The notes beneath the pieces were generated by a model, which did not search any database, had not been told where the DNA came from, and was given only the letters and a program-made list of their open reading frames with translations. Of a DNA stretch of 64,000 bases, positions 36,140 through 45,680 are shown one piece after another. The DNA is from Sphingobacteruim zhuxiongii (GTDB lineage Bacteria > Bacteroidota > Bacteroidia > Sphingobacteriales > Sphingobacteriaceae). Numbering within the stretch: position 1 is the first letter of the stretch; every line of letters starts with the position of its first letter. The stretch lies in NCBI RefSeq assembly GCF_009557615.1, contig NZ_CP045652.1, positions 558,001-622,000 on the forward strand. The letters run 5' to 3'. A program made the translations under genes and the position numbers.

Positions 36140-38062
36140 TTAAGATTTCGATTGGAATTCTTCTGCGCCTTTGATGATCGCCTCAACAACAGTTGGATCT
36201 TGAAGAGTTGAAGTATCTCCTAAGTTGTTTAATTCGCCTTCAGCGATTTTTCTTAGGATACGACGCATAATTTTACCTGATCTGGTTTTTGGTAGATCCT
36301 GTACGAATTGTATAATATCAGGTTTCGCAATTGCACCGATAATACGTTGTACAGTTTGCAAAATGTCTTGACGAGTTTTCTCAGCGTCAATATGATGGTT
36401 TGCAATGACGTATGCGTATATACCTTGCCCTTTAACAGGATGCGGATAACCTACGATTGCAGATTCTACGACGTCAGCGTGCATATTGATTGCATTTTCT
36501 ACTTCAGCCGTACCAATACGGTGTCCTGAAACGTTTAATACATCATCTACACGGCCGGTGATACGGTAGTATCCTTCAGGGCTACGATAACATCCATCAC
36601 CTGTGAAATACATGTTTTCATAAGTTGAGAAATAGGTTTGTTTACAACGTTCGTGATCTCCCCAAGTCGTGCGTAGCATACCTGGCCACGGGAATTTGAT
36701 ACAAAGGTTACCTGATACATCATTTCCTTGAATCTCCGCGCCACTTTCATCCATTAATGCAGGTTGTACACCTGGTAGAGGTAACATGGCATAGCCTGGG
36801 ATCTCTGGAGAAATTCCTGCTATTGGGGTAATTAAGTGACCACCATTCTCTGTTTGCCACCATGTATCCGCTATTGGACATTTTCCTTTTCCGACTTTGT
36901 TATGATACCATTCCCAAGCTTCCTGGTTTATTGGCTCACCAACAGAACCTAAGACGCGAAGCGATGATAGATCTTTATTGTCAATGTATTCGTCTCCAAA
37001 TGCCATCAATGAACGAATCGCTGTTGGAGCGGTATATAGGATATTTACTTTGTATTTATCCACAATATCCCAATAACGACCTGCGTCAGGGAATGTTGGG
37101 ATACCTTCAAACATTAACGAAGTCGCACCTTGCGATAATGGTCCATAAACAATGTAGCTATGACCTGTTATCCAACCGATATCTGCGGTACAAAAATAAA
37201 CTTCGCCAGGTTGATATTGAAACGTATTGGCGAACGTATAGCCTGTATAGACCATGTATCCAGCAGTAGTATGTACTACACCTTTTGGTTTGCCTGTTGA
37301 TCCAGAAGTGTATAGAATGAACAGAACGTCTTCAGCGTCCATTTCTTCTGCTGGGCAAGCTGGGTTACCTTGGGTTTCGACTTTCTTAATTTCATCTTCC
37401 CACCATACATCTCTTCCTTTCAGCATGGAGATTGGCGTGCGAGAACGCGTTAGAACGATTACTTTTTCGACAGATTTACATTGCATTAAAGCATCGTCAA
37501 CAATCGTTTTTAACTCTAACACTTTTTTACCGCGGAATCCTCCGTCAGCAGTAATGACTAATTTACATTCCGCATCGTTAATTCTGTCTGCTATAGATTG
37601 CGCTGAGAAACCTCCGAATACGACCGAGTGGATCGCACCAATACGTGCACATGCTAGAACAGCGATTACTAGCTCTGGTACCATCGGTAAATAAATACAC
37701 ACACGGTCACCTTTGCGGATATTGTTGTTCTTTAATACGGTTGCGAATTGTTCTACTTTCTGCAATAATTGCTTGTAAGAAAGGATGCGGTGTGCCTCGT
37801 TTGGATCATTCGGTTCCCAAATAATCGCAGGCTTATCACCATTTAAATAAATATGACGGTCTAAGCAGTTCTCGGTAATATTTAGTTTACCGCCTTCAAA
37901 CCACTTGATATTAGGTTCACTGAAATTCCAATTAAGTACATTGGTCCATTTTCTTTTCCAAAAGAAGTTATCGGCAATCTCTCCCCAGAACTCTTCGGGT
38001 TGCTCTACGCTCTTCTTATACGCCTCTTGATAGGCCTCAAAAGATTTAATTTGAAAACTCAT
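36140..38062 (-). CDS. acs: Acetyl-CoA synthetase
   Basis: A 640-residue AMP-forming acetate:CoA ligase, which converts acetate, ATP and CoA to acetyl-CoA. The ATP-binding P-loop is YTSGSTGKPKGVVH. The adenylation motif DTWWQTENGGHLITPIAG, the hinge region YFTGDGCYRSPEGYYRITGR and the C-terminal KTRSGKIMRRILR are all present; the Lys in SGK is the residue regulated by acetylation in other bacteria. The tryptophan in DTWWQTE fits acetate rather than longer acyl groups. The length of about 640 is typical. It is monocistronic, with its own terminator. Confidence 0.97.
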   Translation of the reverse strand: MSFQIKSFEAYQEAYKKSVEQPEEFWGEIADNFFWKRKWTNVLNWNFSEPNIKWFEGGKLNITENCLDRHIYLNGDKPAIIWEPNDPNEAHRILSYKQLLQKVEQFATVLKNNNIRKGDRVCIYLPMVPELVIAVLACARIGAIHSVVFGGFSAQSIADRINDAECKLVITADGGFRGKKVLELKTIVDDALMQCKSVEKVIVLTRSRTPISMLKGRDVWWEDEIKKVETQGNPACPAEEMDAEDVLFILYTSGSTGKPKGVVHTTAGYMVYTGYTFANTFQYQPGEVYFCTADIGWITGHSYIVYGPLSQGATSLMFEGIPTFPDAGRYWDIVDKYKVNILYTAPTAIRSLMAFGDEYIDNKDLSSLRVLGSVGEPINQEAWEWYHNKVGKGKCPIADTWWQTENGGHLITPIAGISPEIPGYAMLPLPGVQPALMDESGAEIQGNDVSGNLCIKFPWPGMLRTTWGDHERCKQTYFSTYENMYFTGDGCYRSPEGYYRITGRVDDVLNVSGHRIGTAEVENAINMHADVVESAIVGYPHPVKGQGIYAYVIANHHIDAEKTRQDILQTVQRIIGAIAKPDIIQFVQDLPKTRSGKIMRRILRKIAEGELNNLGDTSTLQDPTVVEAIIKGAEEFQSKS

Positions 38063-38247
38063 TTTTAAATAACAAAAATTATAGGTCTACATTATCTTTA
38101 TAGGAAGTTTTATTTGATTCGGTCAAATTGTTATTAAAAACGAAAAAATAATACCTCTTTAGCACTAATCTAGCGATTTTTATGAAGATATGCTAATTTT
38201 TGTGTTCGTCAGGCAGGCAAATAATGTCGTATAATTGCTATAATAAA

Positions 38248-39114
38248 ATGAAATTTATTAGGACCATTTATCATTTTTTTGTGCACAGCAATTTGCTGAT
38301 TGCACTAGCTGCAGTAACTCAATGCGCGCTGACTTATCATGTCCTAAACTATCCGATCAATTCGGCAATCTTACTTATTGAGGGAACCACCACTTTGTTA
38401 CTGTACAATTTGAGTCTTTTTCTTTCAAAACCAGCTCATCCCGAGAATTCCCCATACTTACGAACAAGATGGGTTTTTAAACACGAATGGCTACTCTGGA
38501 TTAATAGTGGTATTTCGGTATGCCTACTTTTATATGCTTTAACACAGATTAAACTCTACACCTTAGTTTACCTAGGCTTTATCGGATTGATTAGTATAGC
38601 TTATGCGGTGCCCTTTGTGCGCTTCAACGGTGAGTGGAGGGGACTTCGTCAAGTTCCTGGACTCAAATTATTCTATATCGCTGTGGTTTGGTCCTTAAGT
38701 AGTGTTGGTCTTCCTGTGGTTGAGCTATACCTTGAAGGAGACTCGATTAATTGGTTTACAGCAAATTACCTTGGTTTGGTGAAAATCTTATTCTTATTGG
38801 TTTGTACACTTCCTTTTGATATTCGCGATATCGAGCAGGATACGAAATACAATTTAAAGACGCTGCCGACAATCGTAGGCGAACAAGCCGCCATTAACTT
38901 GGCTTATTTACTTGGGATCGCACATCTATTCCTCATAGCGTTCTCGCCTTATAGTATACCTGTTAAGGCTGGGATGCTGCTGACCACAGTTTTGATTTTA
39001 GTGTTGATGAAATCTGTTCTGTTTACGTCCAAGAAGAATTATCATTCGGTTTATTTATTGGATTTAGCACTCATTGTGCAATGGTTGCTCGTTTTATTGT
39101 TTCTGATTAGCTAA
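38248..39114 (+). CDS. UbiA-like membrane protein with degenerate first Asp motif
   Basis: A 288-residue protein with about eight or nine helices, similar to the UbiA prenyltransferase superfamily. The second Asp-rich motif is present as LPFDIRDIEQD (Asp191, 194 and 198), followed by KYNLKTLPTIVGEQAA. Where the first motif NDxxDxxxD should be, the sequence reads LLLYNLSLFLSKP, keeping the Asn but no Asp. It may therefore be inactive as a prenyltransferase or work differently. I start at the ATG at 38248; an ATG 48 bases upstream in frame gives an unlikely cysteine-rich leader. It is a lone gene. Confidence 0.7.
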   Translation: MKFIRTIYHFFVHSNLLIALAAVTQCALTYHVLNYPINSAILLIEGTTTLLLYNLSLFLSKPAHPENSPYLRTRWVFKHEWLLWINSGISVCLLLYALTQIKLYTLVYLGFIGLISIAYAVPFVRFNGEWRGLRQVPGLKLFYIAVVWSLSSVGLPVVELYLEGDSINWFTANYLGLVKILFLLVCTLPFDIRDIEQDTKYNLKTLPTIVGEQAAINLAYLLGIAHLFLIAFSPYSIPVKAGMLLTTVLILVLMKSVLFTSKKNYHSVYLLDLALIVQWLLVLLFLIS

Positions 39115-39351
39115 ATCAGTGTCACTACTTCGATATCAAAATTTAAAAGTCCTCTGTTTATGTTAGCTTTGAATAAATATGAATAGTAGGGATTTGAGAT
39201 ATGGATAAGGTATAAAAATAGGATACTTCCATAGCTTAATATGTTGGGCTAAGTCTTGGGATTCTTATTGGAACAATTGGTATACCATGTTGTCCATTTG
39301 TGTTTGCTAAAGTGTAGGACTGATTTTTATGTATTTGCGAAATGATATTAT

Positions 39352-39382
39352 TGGGACGTTTGGGAAACGTCCCATTCTTTTT
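39352..39382 (+). terminator. Terminator downstream of the UbiA-like gene
   Basis: TGGGACGTTT pairs perfectly with AAACGTCCCA around GGG and is followed by TTCTTTTT. It lies about 240 bases after the UbiA-like stop and 13 bases from the end of the convergent dehydrogenase gene. Confidence 0.8.
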
Positions 39383-39394
39383 GTTCGCTGGTTG

Positions 39395-40321
39395 TTATTC
39401 TTTTATAAATGAGATCATTTTCTCGACTAAAAAGAGGGATAATTTGTAGTAACTTTCAAAAGTCCATCCTGCGACATGGGGACTCAAAAGTACATTCTCA
39501 CGTTTGATCAAATCTTGATACCAGTCTTGCTCAGCCAAAGCTGGGAACTTCTCGATCGGTAGCACATCAAAAGCGGCACCCAATATTTTTCCACTATCTA
39601 AATATTTTAATACTGCAGGAATGTTTATTATACCTCCTCTAGCGCCCATCAAGAAGAAGATAGGTTTGCGAAAATGAAATAGATATTCTTCGTCAACCAT
39701 ATTTTTGGTTTCTCGAGTAAGCGGTATATGAAAGCTTAATATATCGGCTTGCCTTACAACTTCTTCCATCGAAACTTCTCTTGCATATTGATCCGAAAAA
39801 CCAGTTTTATATTTATCGTAGGCAATTACTTGCACGTTAAATCCCGCGAGTTTCTTAGCCATGGCTTGCCCGTTATGTCCGTACCCAATTAGAGCTACAG
39901 TTCGACCTTGGAGCTCATATCCGCGGTTTTCTTCCCTTAACCATTTTCCACTACGCACTTGGTTGTCACCCCTCCGAAGATTGTTCATTAGTGATAATAA
40001 CATCCCAATCATATGTTCTCCGACGGCATCTTTATTCCCATCGTTGGCGCTAAATAATGCGATTCCTTGCTTCTTCGCGTAGTCTTCGTCAATATTGTCC
40101 ATTCCTGCGCCTGAGCGACCGATTAGTTTTAATTTTGATCCCAAGTCTATAAAAGCACTGTCGACTTGAAACTTCGATCGAATTACTAAGCCTTCGTATT
40201 CAGGGATTAAAAGTTCCGCTTCCTCACGTGTGATACCCGGTTGGTAGTTATATGCAATCTTTGCTTCGTCTAATTTTTCTAAAAAGACTTTATGAAGATC
40301 ATCTACGATTAAAATATTCAT
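39395..40321 (-). CDS. D-2-hydroxyacid dehydrogenase (phosphoglycerate dehydrogenase-like)
   Basis: A 308-residue NAD-dependent dehydrogenase of the D-isomer-specific family. The nucleotide-binding fingerprint is VALIGYGHNGQAMAKKL. The catalytic Arg lies in MGARGGIIN and the His in LLSPHVAGWT, while the usual DVFExEP block reads FDVLPIEKFP. There is no C-terminal ACT domain, so it is shorter than classical SerA; it could be a SerA-like enzyme or act on another 2-hydroxyacid. It is the third gene of an rsmA-monooxygenase-dehydrogenase run, six bases after the monooxygenase. Confidence 0.85.
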   Translation of the reverse strand: MNILIVDDLHKVFLEKLDEAKIAYNYQPGITREEAELLIPEYEGLVIRSKFQVDSAFIDLGSKLKLIGRSGAGMDNIDEDYAKKQGIALFSANDGNKDAVGEHMIGMLLSLMNNLRRGDNQVRSGKWLREENRGYELQGRTVALIGYGHNGQAMAKKLAGFNVQVIAYDKYKTGFSDQYAREVSMEEVVRQADILSFHIPLTRETKNMVDEEYLFHFRKPIFFLMGARGGIINIPAVLKYLDSGKILGAAFDVLPIEKFPALAEQDWYQDLIKRENVLLSPHVAGWTFESYYKLSLFLVEKMISFIKE

Positions 40322-40327
40322 ATGGGG

Positions 40328-41491
40328 TTACTTATTAAGGGTCATGAAATCTTGTTTAAAAAGCTTCTCTAGCGCTTTTTGATTTAACTTTGCTGGCATC
40401 ATCTTCATAAGCTTATTGCGCAGGCTAATCATAAATTGATTATCCCATTGTGAAACCTGCCCAATCCTTTTGGATGTGTCCGTGATATACCTAGTCCGAC
40501 TTAGCCTTCTTTTTTCAAATGCTTTAAAAGCTGCAACGACATCAATCTTTCTTCTTAGTTCGTCCTGTAATACAGCAACGTCTTCAATTGCTTGACAGGC
40601 TCCTTGTCCCATATTTGGTGTAGTGGCATGCCCTGCATCTCCGATTAATAGGATGTTATGGTAGGCGAGGTTTTGTAGTGGTTTTATATCGATGATATCA
40701 CTCCAAATCAAATCTGCGTCTTTGCTGTTTGAAAGAAGTGTTTGAATAGGATCATGGTAATCTGCAAATTGTTTTTGAAGATCTGCAATGCTGTAATTAC
40801 GGAAAATTTCGCTATTCTGGGGGCCATTGATACAGGCATACCAGTATATGCGGTTGTTAACCAATGGAGTCATTCCAAAACGGCCCTGTTTTCCCCAAGT
40901 TTCCGTTCCTTGGTTTAGCTTAATATCGGTATTGTCGATTGTCGCTCTCCAGCAACTGTATCCAGCGTAGCGAGGTACAGAAGAGGGGATAAGTTGTTGG
41001 CGAAGGGGTGATTTGACCCCGTCCGCGATAATCAGATAATTGCATTCATGTTGCGTGCCGTCGGCAAAGGTCAATAATACCGTCTTTTCTTTTTGCAAGA
41101 ATTTTGTTGCTTGTTTTCCTAAATGCAGTCGTTCCTGTGCGATCTTACTGAGTAAATATAAATGAAGATCTGCGCGATGAATGGCGAAGTTTTGCTGATT
41201 GTATTTATGTGAAAGACTGTTTGTGTTAGGGTTGACGAGGATGTCCCCCCACTGGTCGAGTATGGCGAAGGAATTTAGATAATATCCTATTTGTTCTACT
41301 TCTTCTCTAAGCCCGATAATTTCTAAAGCCTGCATCGCGTTGGCGGCTAAACCAAATCCTGCACCTATGCCTTTGACGATTTTAGTTTGTTCAAAAAGTT
41401 GAAAGTCCCGTCCCAATTGTTCGAGTGCAATGCTAGCGGTCAAGCCAGCTACACCTCCACCGATGATGGCAAATTCACTCTTTGTAATCAT
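40328..41491 (-). CDS. FAD-dependent monooxygenase (UbiH/salicylate hydroxylase type)
   Basis: A 387-residue flavoprotein hydroxylase. The N-terminal dinucleotide-binding motif is AIIGGGVAGLTASIALEQLG, the DG motif is YLIIADGVKSPLRQQL, and the GD motif LLIGDAGHATTPNMGQGACQ contacts the flavin ribityl chain. These mark class A aromatic or polyene hydroxylases that use NAD(P)H and O2. The substrate is unknown. It begins one base after the rsmA stop, so the two are co-translated, perhaps only a convenient arrangement. Confidence 0.87.
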   Translation of the reverse strand: MITKSEFAIIGGGVAGLTASIALEQLGRDFQLFEQTKIVKGIGAGFGLAANAMQALEIIGLREEVEQIGYYLNSFAILDQWGDILVNPNTNSLSHKYNQQNFAIHRADLHLYLLSKIAQERLHLGKQATKFLQKEKTVLLTFADGTQHECNYLIIADGVKSPLRQQLIPSSVPRYAGYSCWRATIDNTDIKLNQGTETWGKQGRFGMTPLVNNRIYWYACINGPQNSEIFRNYSIADLQKQFADYHDPIQTLLSNSKDADLIWSDIIDIKPLQNLAYHNILLIGDAGHATTPNMGQGACQAIEDVAVLQDELRRKIDVVAAFKAFEKRRLSRTRYITDTSKRIGQVSQWDNQFMISLRNKLMKMMPAKLNQKALEKLFKQDFMTLNK

Positions 41492-41492
41492 A

Positions 41493-42272
41493 TCATTTGG
41501 TATTCGATATCTCGCGGGTTAATGCTTCGAAATCTGCGACTGTTAATCGCTCCGCACGTAATTCATATAAGGGATTGTCGCTCATCTGGTCTTTAGGTAC
41601 AACGGCCGATAAGGCATTTCTCAATGTTTTACGACGCTGATTGAAACCAGCCTTTACAACACGCCAAAAAAGTTTCTCATCACAGTCTAAAGTTTCACGG
41701 TCGTTTCTGACCATGCGCATTACGCCGGAGAGTACCTTTGGCGGTGGGTTGAATGCACCTGCTTTTACAGTGAATAGGTAGGAAACGTCGTAATATGCCT
41801 GCAAGAACACCGATAAAATACCATATTCCTTATTTCCAGGTTTTGCAACGCATCGCTCAGCTACTTCTTTTTGAAACATGCCGACCATTTCAACTACACG
41901 ATTGCGCTCTTCTAAGATTTTGAATAAAATTTGTGAAGAAATGTTATATGGGAAATTTCCAATAATTGCCATTTTGTCCTCAAAGTATTGACTAAAGTCT
42001 AAGGCTAAGAAGTCACCATGGATTAAACGATTGCCAACTTGAGGGTATTTATCGGCGAGGAATTCAATGGACTCATCATCTACATCTATCAAAAAGGTCT
42101 GATAAGAATCGTTCTGCAATAGGAAATCCGAAAGTACGCCCATACCTGGGCCCACTTCTAAGACTTGCTTAAATCCTAAACTTGGTGTCAAAGCCTCTAC
42201 AATGCGTTGAGCGGCATTCTTATCATTCAAAAAGTGTTGACCTAAGTGTTTCTTCGCGCGTACTGAACTCAT
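41493..42272 (-). CDS. rsmA: 16S rRNA (adenine1518/1519-N6,N6)-dimethyltransferase
   Basis: A 259-residue KsgA/RsmA, which dimethylates two adjacent adenines near the 3' end of 16S rRNA late in 30S assembly. Typical are KKHLGQHFLNDKNAAQRIV, SAM motif LEVGPGMGVLSDFL, the catalytic GNFPYNISSQI and NQRRKTLRNALS. The length is normal. It diverges from pdxA, with 133 bases between them. Confidence 0.97.
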   Translation of the reverse strand: MSSVRAKKHLGQHFLNDKNAAQRIVEALTPSLGFKQVLEVGPGMGVLSDFLLQNDSYQTFLIDVDDESIEFLADKYPQVGNRLIHGDFLALDFSQYFEDKMAIIGNFPYNISSQILFKILEERNRVVEMVGMFQKEVAERCVAKPGNKEYGILSVFLQAYYDVSYLFTVKAGAFNPPPKVLSGVMRMVRNDRETLDCDEKLFWRVVKAGFNQRRKTLRNALSAVVPKDQMSDNPLYELRAERLTVADFEALTREISNTK

Positions 42273-42376
42273 ACTGTAAATATATCCGCAAAGATACTAT
42301 TTTATGTCGGGTACTGAGTTAGGTTGCAAATAAGTATTTAAATGGTAATTGAAACTGCTTCTTTAGGTTTTTTTGT

Positions 42377-42384
42377 TATTTTTG
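42377..42384 (+). promoter_or_regulatory. -7 box of pdxA
   Basis: TATTTTTG matches the TAnnTTTG consensus, 21 bases before the pdxA start codon. Confidence 0.5.
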
Positions 42385-42405
42385 ACATACTAAAGAGCTA
42401 TTACG

Positions 42406-43461
42406 ATGAGTGAAAAGTTAAAAATTGGTATTTCAATAGGTGATATAAACGGAATTGGTTTAGAAGTGATTATTAAATCCTTGTTAGATAATCGCATTTT
42501 AGATTTCTTTACACCGATTGTTTATGGAAATACAAAAGTTGCTTCTTTTCATCGGAAGGCTTTAGGCGTTAATGATTTTAGTTTTAACGTGATTAATTCA
42601 GCTGATCAAGCGAACCCTAAGCGCTCAAATATGATCAATTGCTGGCAAGAGGATGTTAAGATCACGTTAGGTGAGCAAAATGAAGTAGGTGGTAAATACG
42701 CCTTTCTTTCTTTACAACGTGCTACTGAAGATTTGAAGGCTGGTTTAATCGACGCATTAGTAACAGCGCCAATCAATAAACATAATATTCAACAAGAAGG
42801 CTTTAATTTTCCTGGGCACACGGAGTACTTACAGGCTGAATTTGGAGCGGAGGATGTTTTGATGTTTATGGTGAGTGAGGATTTGCGCGTAGGTGTCGTA
42901 ACAGGCCATATTCCGGTGAAGGATGTCGCGGCTGCCATTACAGTGGATAGCATATTACATAAATTACGCATGATGAATAATAGCTTGAAGACCGATTTTT
43001 GGATTAAAAAGCCGAAAATTGCAGTATTAGGCTTAAATCCACATGCAGGTGACGATGGATTAATTGGAAAAGAAGATCTTGAGATTATTCGTCCCGCTAT
43101 CGAGCGTGCAAACGAAGAGGGTATTTTCTGTTTTGGACCATATCCAGCAGATGGATTTTTTGCGGCTGACACGTATACGAAGTTTGATGCGGTCTTGGCG
43201 ATGTATCATGATCAGGGGCTTATTCCTTTTAAACATATTGCTTCTAGAACGGGAATTAACTTTACAGCTGGATTACCGGTTGTTCGTACTTCTCCCGACC
43301 ATGGAACTGGATATGATATTGCAGGACAAAATATAGCATCGCACACCTCGTTTGTAGAGGCCATGTTTGAAGCGGTACATATTGTAAATCGTCGTCGCGA
43401 GCAAGCAGAATTGACTGCAAATCCACTTGCATTCCGTAGATTATCGAAGGATAGAGATTAA
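42406..43461 (+). CDS. pdxA: 4-hydroxythreonine-4-phosphate dehydrogenase
   Basis: A 351-residue PdxA, which oxidises 4-phosphohydroxy-L-threonine with NAD in the DXP-independent branch of pyridoxal phosphate synthesis, feeding PdxJ. The metal-binding His residues lie in FPGHTEYLQ, NPHAGDDGLIG and MYHDQGLIPFK, and RTSPDHGTGYDIAG closes the active site. The start ISIGDINGIGLEVI is typical (most relatives read GDPaGIG). The length is normal. The CCA-adding enzyme gene follows 71 bases later with its own promoter. Confidence 0.95.
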   Translation: MSEKLKIGISIGDINGIGLEVIIKSLLDNRILDFFTPIVYGNTKVASFHRKALGVNDFSFNVINSADQANPKRSNMINCWQEDVKITLGEQNEVGGKYAFLSLQRATEDLKAGLIDALVTAPINKHNIQQEGFNFPGHTEYLQAEFGAEDVLMFMVSEDLRVGVVTGHIPVKDVAAAITVDSILHKLRMMNNSLKTDFWIKKPKIAVLGLNPHAGDDGLIGKEDLEIIRPAIERANEEGIFCFGPYPADGFFAADTYTKFDAVLAMYHDQGLIPFKHIASRTGINFTAGLPVVRTSPDHGTGYDIAGQNIASHTSFVEAMFEAVHIVNRRREQAELTANPLAFRRLSKDRD

Positions 43462-43512
43462 TACATCCATGTTTGCTGCTTATTACGGTAAGCATTTTCT
43501 TTAATTTTTACT

Positions 43513-43520
43513 TACTTTTG
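43513..43520 (+). promoter_or_regulatory. -7 box of the CCA-adding enzyme gene
   Basis: TACTTTTG matches TAnnTTTG 13 bases before the ATG at 43533, which supports that start over an in-frame codon at 43473. Confidence 0.5.
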
Positions 43521-43532
43521 CACTTTGTTGCT

Positions 43533-44945
43533 ATGAGTGAAGATTTAACACACCCCATATTTCCCATTATAAAAGATTTGGCTGAGGAGCTACATGTAGC
43601 CTGCTATGTTATTGGCGGCTATGTGAGGGATAGATTAATGGGTCGTCCTTTCAAAGACGATGTCGATATATTAGTATTAGGCAGTGGGATTGACTTCGCT
43701 ACCGCATTAGGAGAGAAATTACATACTAAAGTTGCTGTTTACAAATCCTTTGGGACAGCAATGTTAATGTTTCAAGGTCTACAAGTTGAGTTTGTTGGAG
43801 CACGCAAGGAATCTTATCGTAGTGAATCTAGAAAGCCAATTGTAGAAGACGGCACATTAGCCGATGATCAAAATCGTCGAGACTTCACGATTAATGCGAT
43901 GGCCTTTTCGTTAAACGAATCAAGTTATGGAGAACTCGTTGATCCATTTCAAGGGCAGGATGATATTCAAAATCGAATTATTCGTACGCCTTTAGAACCG
44001 GGGATTACTTTCTCGGATGATCCTTTACGTATGATGCGGGCGATACGTTTTGCAACTCAATTAAATTTCAAGATAGATGCTGTTGCTCTAAATGCAATTC
44101 ATGAACAAGTAGAACGTATTAAAATCATATCTAAAGAACGTATTGCCGACGAGCTAAATAAAATTATACTTTCTGACAAACCTTCTATCGGCTTTAAGTA
44201 TTTATTTGATACAGGATTGCTAGCGCATATTTTTCCAGCGATGCAAAACCTTTATGGCGTTGAGTATATTGATGGAAAGGGACACAAAGATAATTTCTAC
44301 CATACGTTAGAAGTGTTAGATAACGTTGCGGAATTGTCGGATGATTTATGGTTACGATGGGCTGCAATTATGCACGATATCGCCAAACCAGCGACTAAGC
44401 GTTTCGACAAAAAAGCAGGCTGGACATTTCATGGACATGAAGATAAAGGAGCTAAAATGGTTCCTAAGCTTTTTGCCGAATTGAAATTACCTTTAAATGA
44501 GAAGATGAAGTTTGTGCAAAAACTCGTTTTACTTCATTTGCGACCAATCGTATTGGCGAAGGATATTGTTACTGATTCTGCAGTACGTAGATTGTTATTT
44601 GAAGCTGGCGATGATATTGATGCTTTGATGATGTTGTGCCATGCCGATGTTACCACGAAGAACGAGTTTAAGAAAAAGAAATATCGTGAGAATTTTGAGC
44701 TTGTTAAGCAAAAATTAAAAGATGTTGAAGAGCGCGATCACCTTCGGAACTGGCAGCCACCTGTCGATGGCGATGATATCATGAAATCCTTTGCCATTGG
44801 GCCAGGAAGACATGTTGGTATAATAAAAAATGCTATTCGCGAGGCGATTTTAGAAGGAGATATATCAAATTCTAGAGACGCCGCTATGGCGTTTATGATT
44901 CAGAAGGGAATAAGTTTAGGTCTACGTCAAGTTGAGAAAGCTTAA
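43533..44945 (+). CDS. cca: CCA tRNA nucleotidyltransferase with HD domain
   Basis: A 470-residue class II nucleotidyltransferase that adds or repairs the CCA end of tRNAs. The head motif GGYVRDRLMG, the two metal-binding aspartates in DDVDIL, RRDFTINAMAF and DDPLRMMRAIRFATQL are all present. A C-terminal HD phosphohydrolase domain follows, with HTLEVLDNVA and MHDIAKP. The start MSEDLTHPIFP at 43533 fits the promoter at 43513. The family also includes poly(A) polymerase I, but this domain layout points to CCA addition. Confidence 0.92.
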   Translation: MSEDLTHPIFPIIKDLAEELHVACYVIGGYVRDRLMGRPFKDDVDILVLGSGIDFATALGEKLHTKVAVYKSFGTAMLMFQGLQVEFVGARKESYRSESRKPIVEDGTLADDQNRRDFTINAMAFSLNESSYGELVDPFQGQDDIQNRIIRTPLEPGITFSDDPLRMMRAIRFATQLNFKIDAVALNAIHEQVERIKIISKERIADELNKIILSDKPSIGFKYLFDTGLLAHIFPAMQNLYGVEYIDGKGHKDNFYHTLEVLDNVAELSDDLWLRWAAIMHDIAKPATKRFDKKAGWTFHGHEDKGAKMVPKLFAELKLPLNEKMKFVQKLVLLHLRPIVLAKDIVTDSAVRRLLFEAGDDIDALMMLCHADVTTKNEFKKKKYRENFELVKQKLKDVEERDHLRNWQPPVDGDDIMKSFAIGPGRHVGIIKNAIREAILEGDISNSRDAAMAFMIQKGISLGLRQVEKA

Positions 44946-45008
44946 AAACAAAAAAATTATTAACTTTATTGGTTGAAAATTAATCACAGACAACATTTAT
45001 AATAAGAA

Positions 45009-45593
45009 ATGGCAATTTATAGATTTAGAATAACCTTTGAGGATTATGAGGATGTATATAGGGAGATAGATGTGCCTTCTAAAAGCACTTTCCTTGAATT
45101 ACATCAAGCGATTCACACGGCTACGGGTTATGACGTAGAACGTTCAAGTTCTTTTTATGTTAGTAATGATCAATGGAAAAAAGGAACAGAGATTGCCTAT
45201 TTGCCGAACGATCGTAAAAAGAATGCAGGTGTATTGGAGATGGACCTTATCAAAATGAGTAAGTTTATTGACGATCCACATCAGAAGTTTTATTATATCT
45301 ATAATTTTGATCGACCGTACGATTTCCACGTAGAGTTAATCAAAATCTTAAAAGAAGAAGACGGCAAGAGTTATCCTTCACTATTCAAATCTGTTGGTGA
45401 GGTGCCTAAGAATATCATGGCGGCAAACTTTCCTGTTGCTGGAGCAGAGGATGATGACGACGAAGAGTTTGTAGATGAGTCGGCCGAAGAGTATGGCGTT
45501 GATGAGGAGGATGATTACGATATGTTCGATGATGAAGAAGAGGGTGGAGAAGAGGAAGGACAAAGCGAAAAAGGAATGAGCGACGATTACTAG
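45009..45593 (+). CDS. pRiA4b ORF-3-like protein with acidic tail
   Basis: A 194-residue protein of the pRiA4b ORF-3 / IS1096 TnpR-like fold (residues 1-140), seen in IYRFRITFEDYEDVYREIDV, TFLELHQAIHTATGYD and FYYIYNFDRPYDFHVEL. The fold is found in plasmid and IS passenger proteins as well as in free chromosomal proteins; its biochemical role is not established. The tail from about 144 is strongly acidic (long Asp/Glu runs such as EDDDDEEFVDESAEEY), suggesting binding to a basic partner. No transposase or terminal repeats lie nearby. It precedes miaA. Confidence 0.75.
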   Translation: MAIYRFRITFEDYEDVYREIDVPSKSTFLELHQAIHTATGYDVERSSSFYVSNDQWKKGTEIAYLPNDRKKNAGVLEMDLIKMSKFIDDPHQKFYYIYNFDRPYDFHVELIKILKEEDGKSYPSLFKSVGEVPKNIMAANFPVAGAEDDDDEEFVDESAEEYGVDEEDDYDMFDDEEEGGEEEGQSEKGMSDDY

Positions 45594-45620
45594 TCGATAA
45601 ACATATTTACAATGATACGA

Positions 45621-45664
45621 GGAACTAGTGACTCAAATTAATAGGTACTAGTTCCTTGTTTTTT
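45621..45664 (+). terminator. Terminator after the pRiA4b-like gene
   Basis: GGAACTAGT (45621-45629) pairs with ACTAGTTCC (45647-45655) and is followed by TTGTTTTTT, 27 bases after the stop codon. Confidence 0.75.
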
Positions 45665-45680
45665 ATATCGCCAAAAACCA

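Noticed and set aside
42789-43172. A 127-codon minus-strand frame inside pdxA
   Set aside because: Shadow of pdxA; the sense gene has all active-site motifs.
45009-45593. Possible insertion sequence because of the IS1096/pRiA4b-type protein
   Set aside because: No transposase, terminal inverted repeats or target duplication is visible; neighbours are ordinary housekeeping genes.
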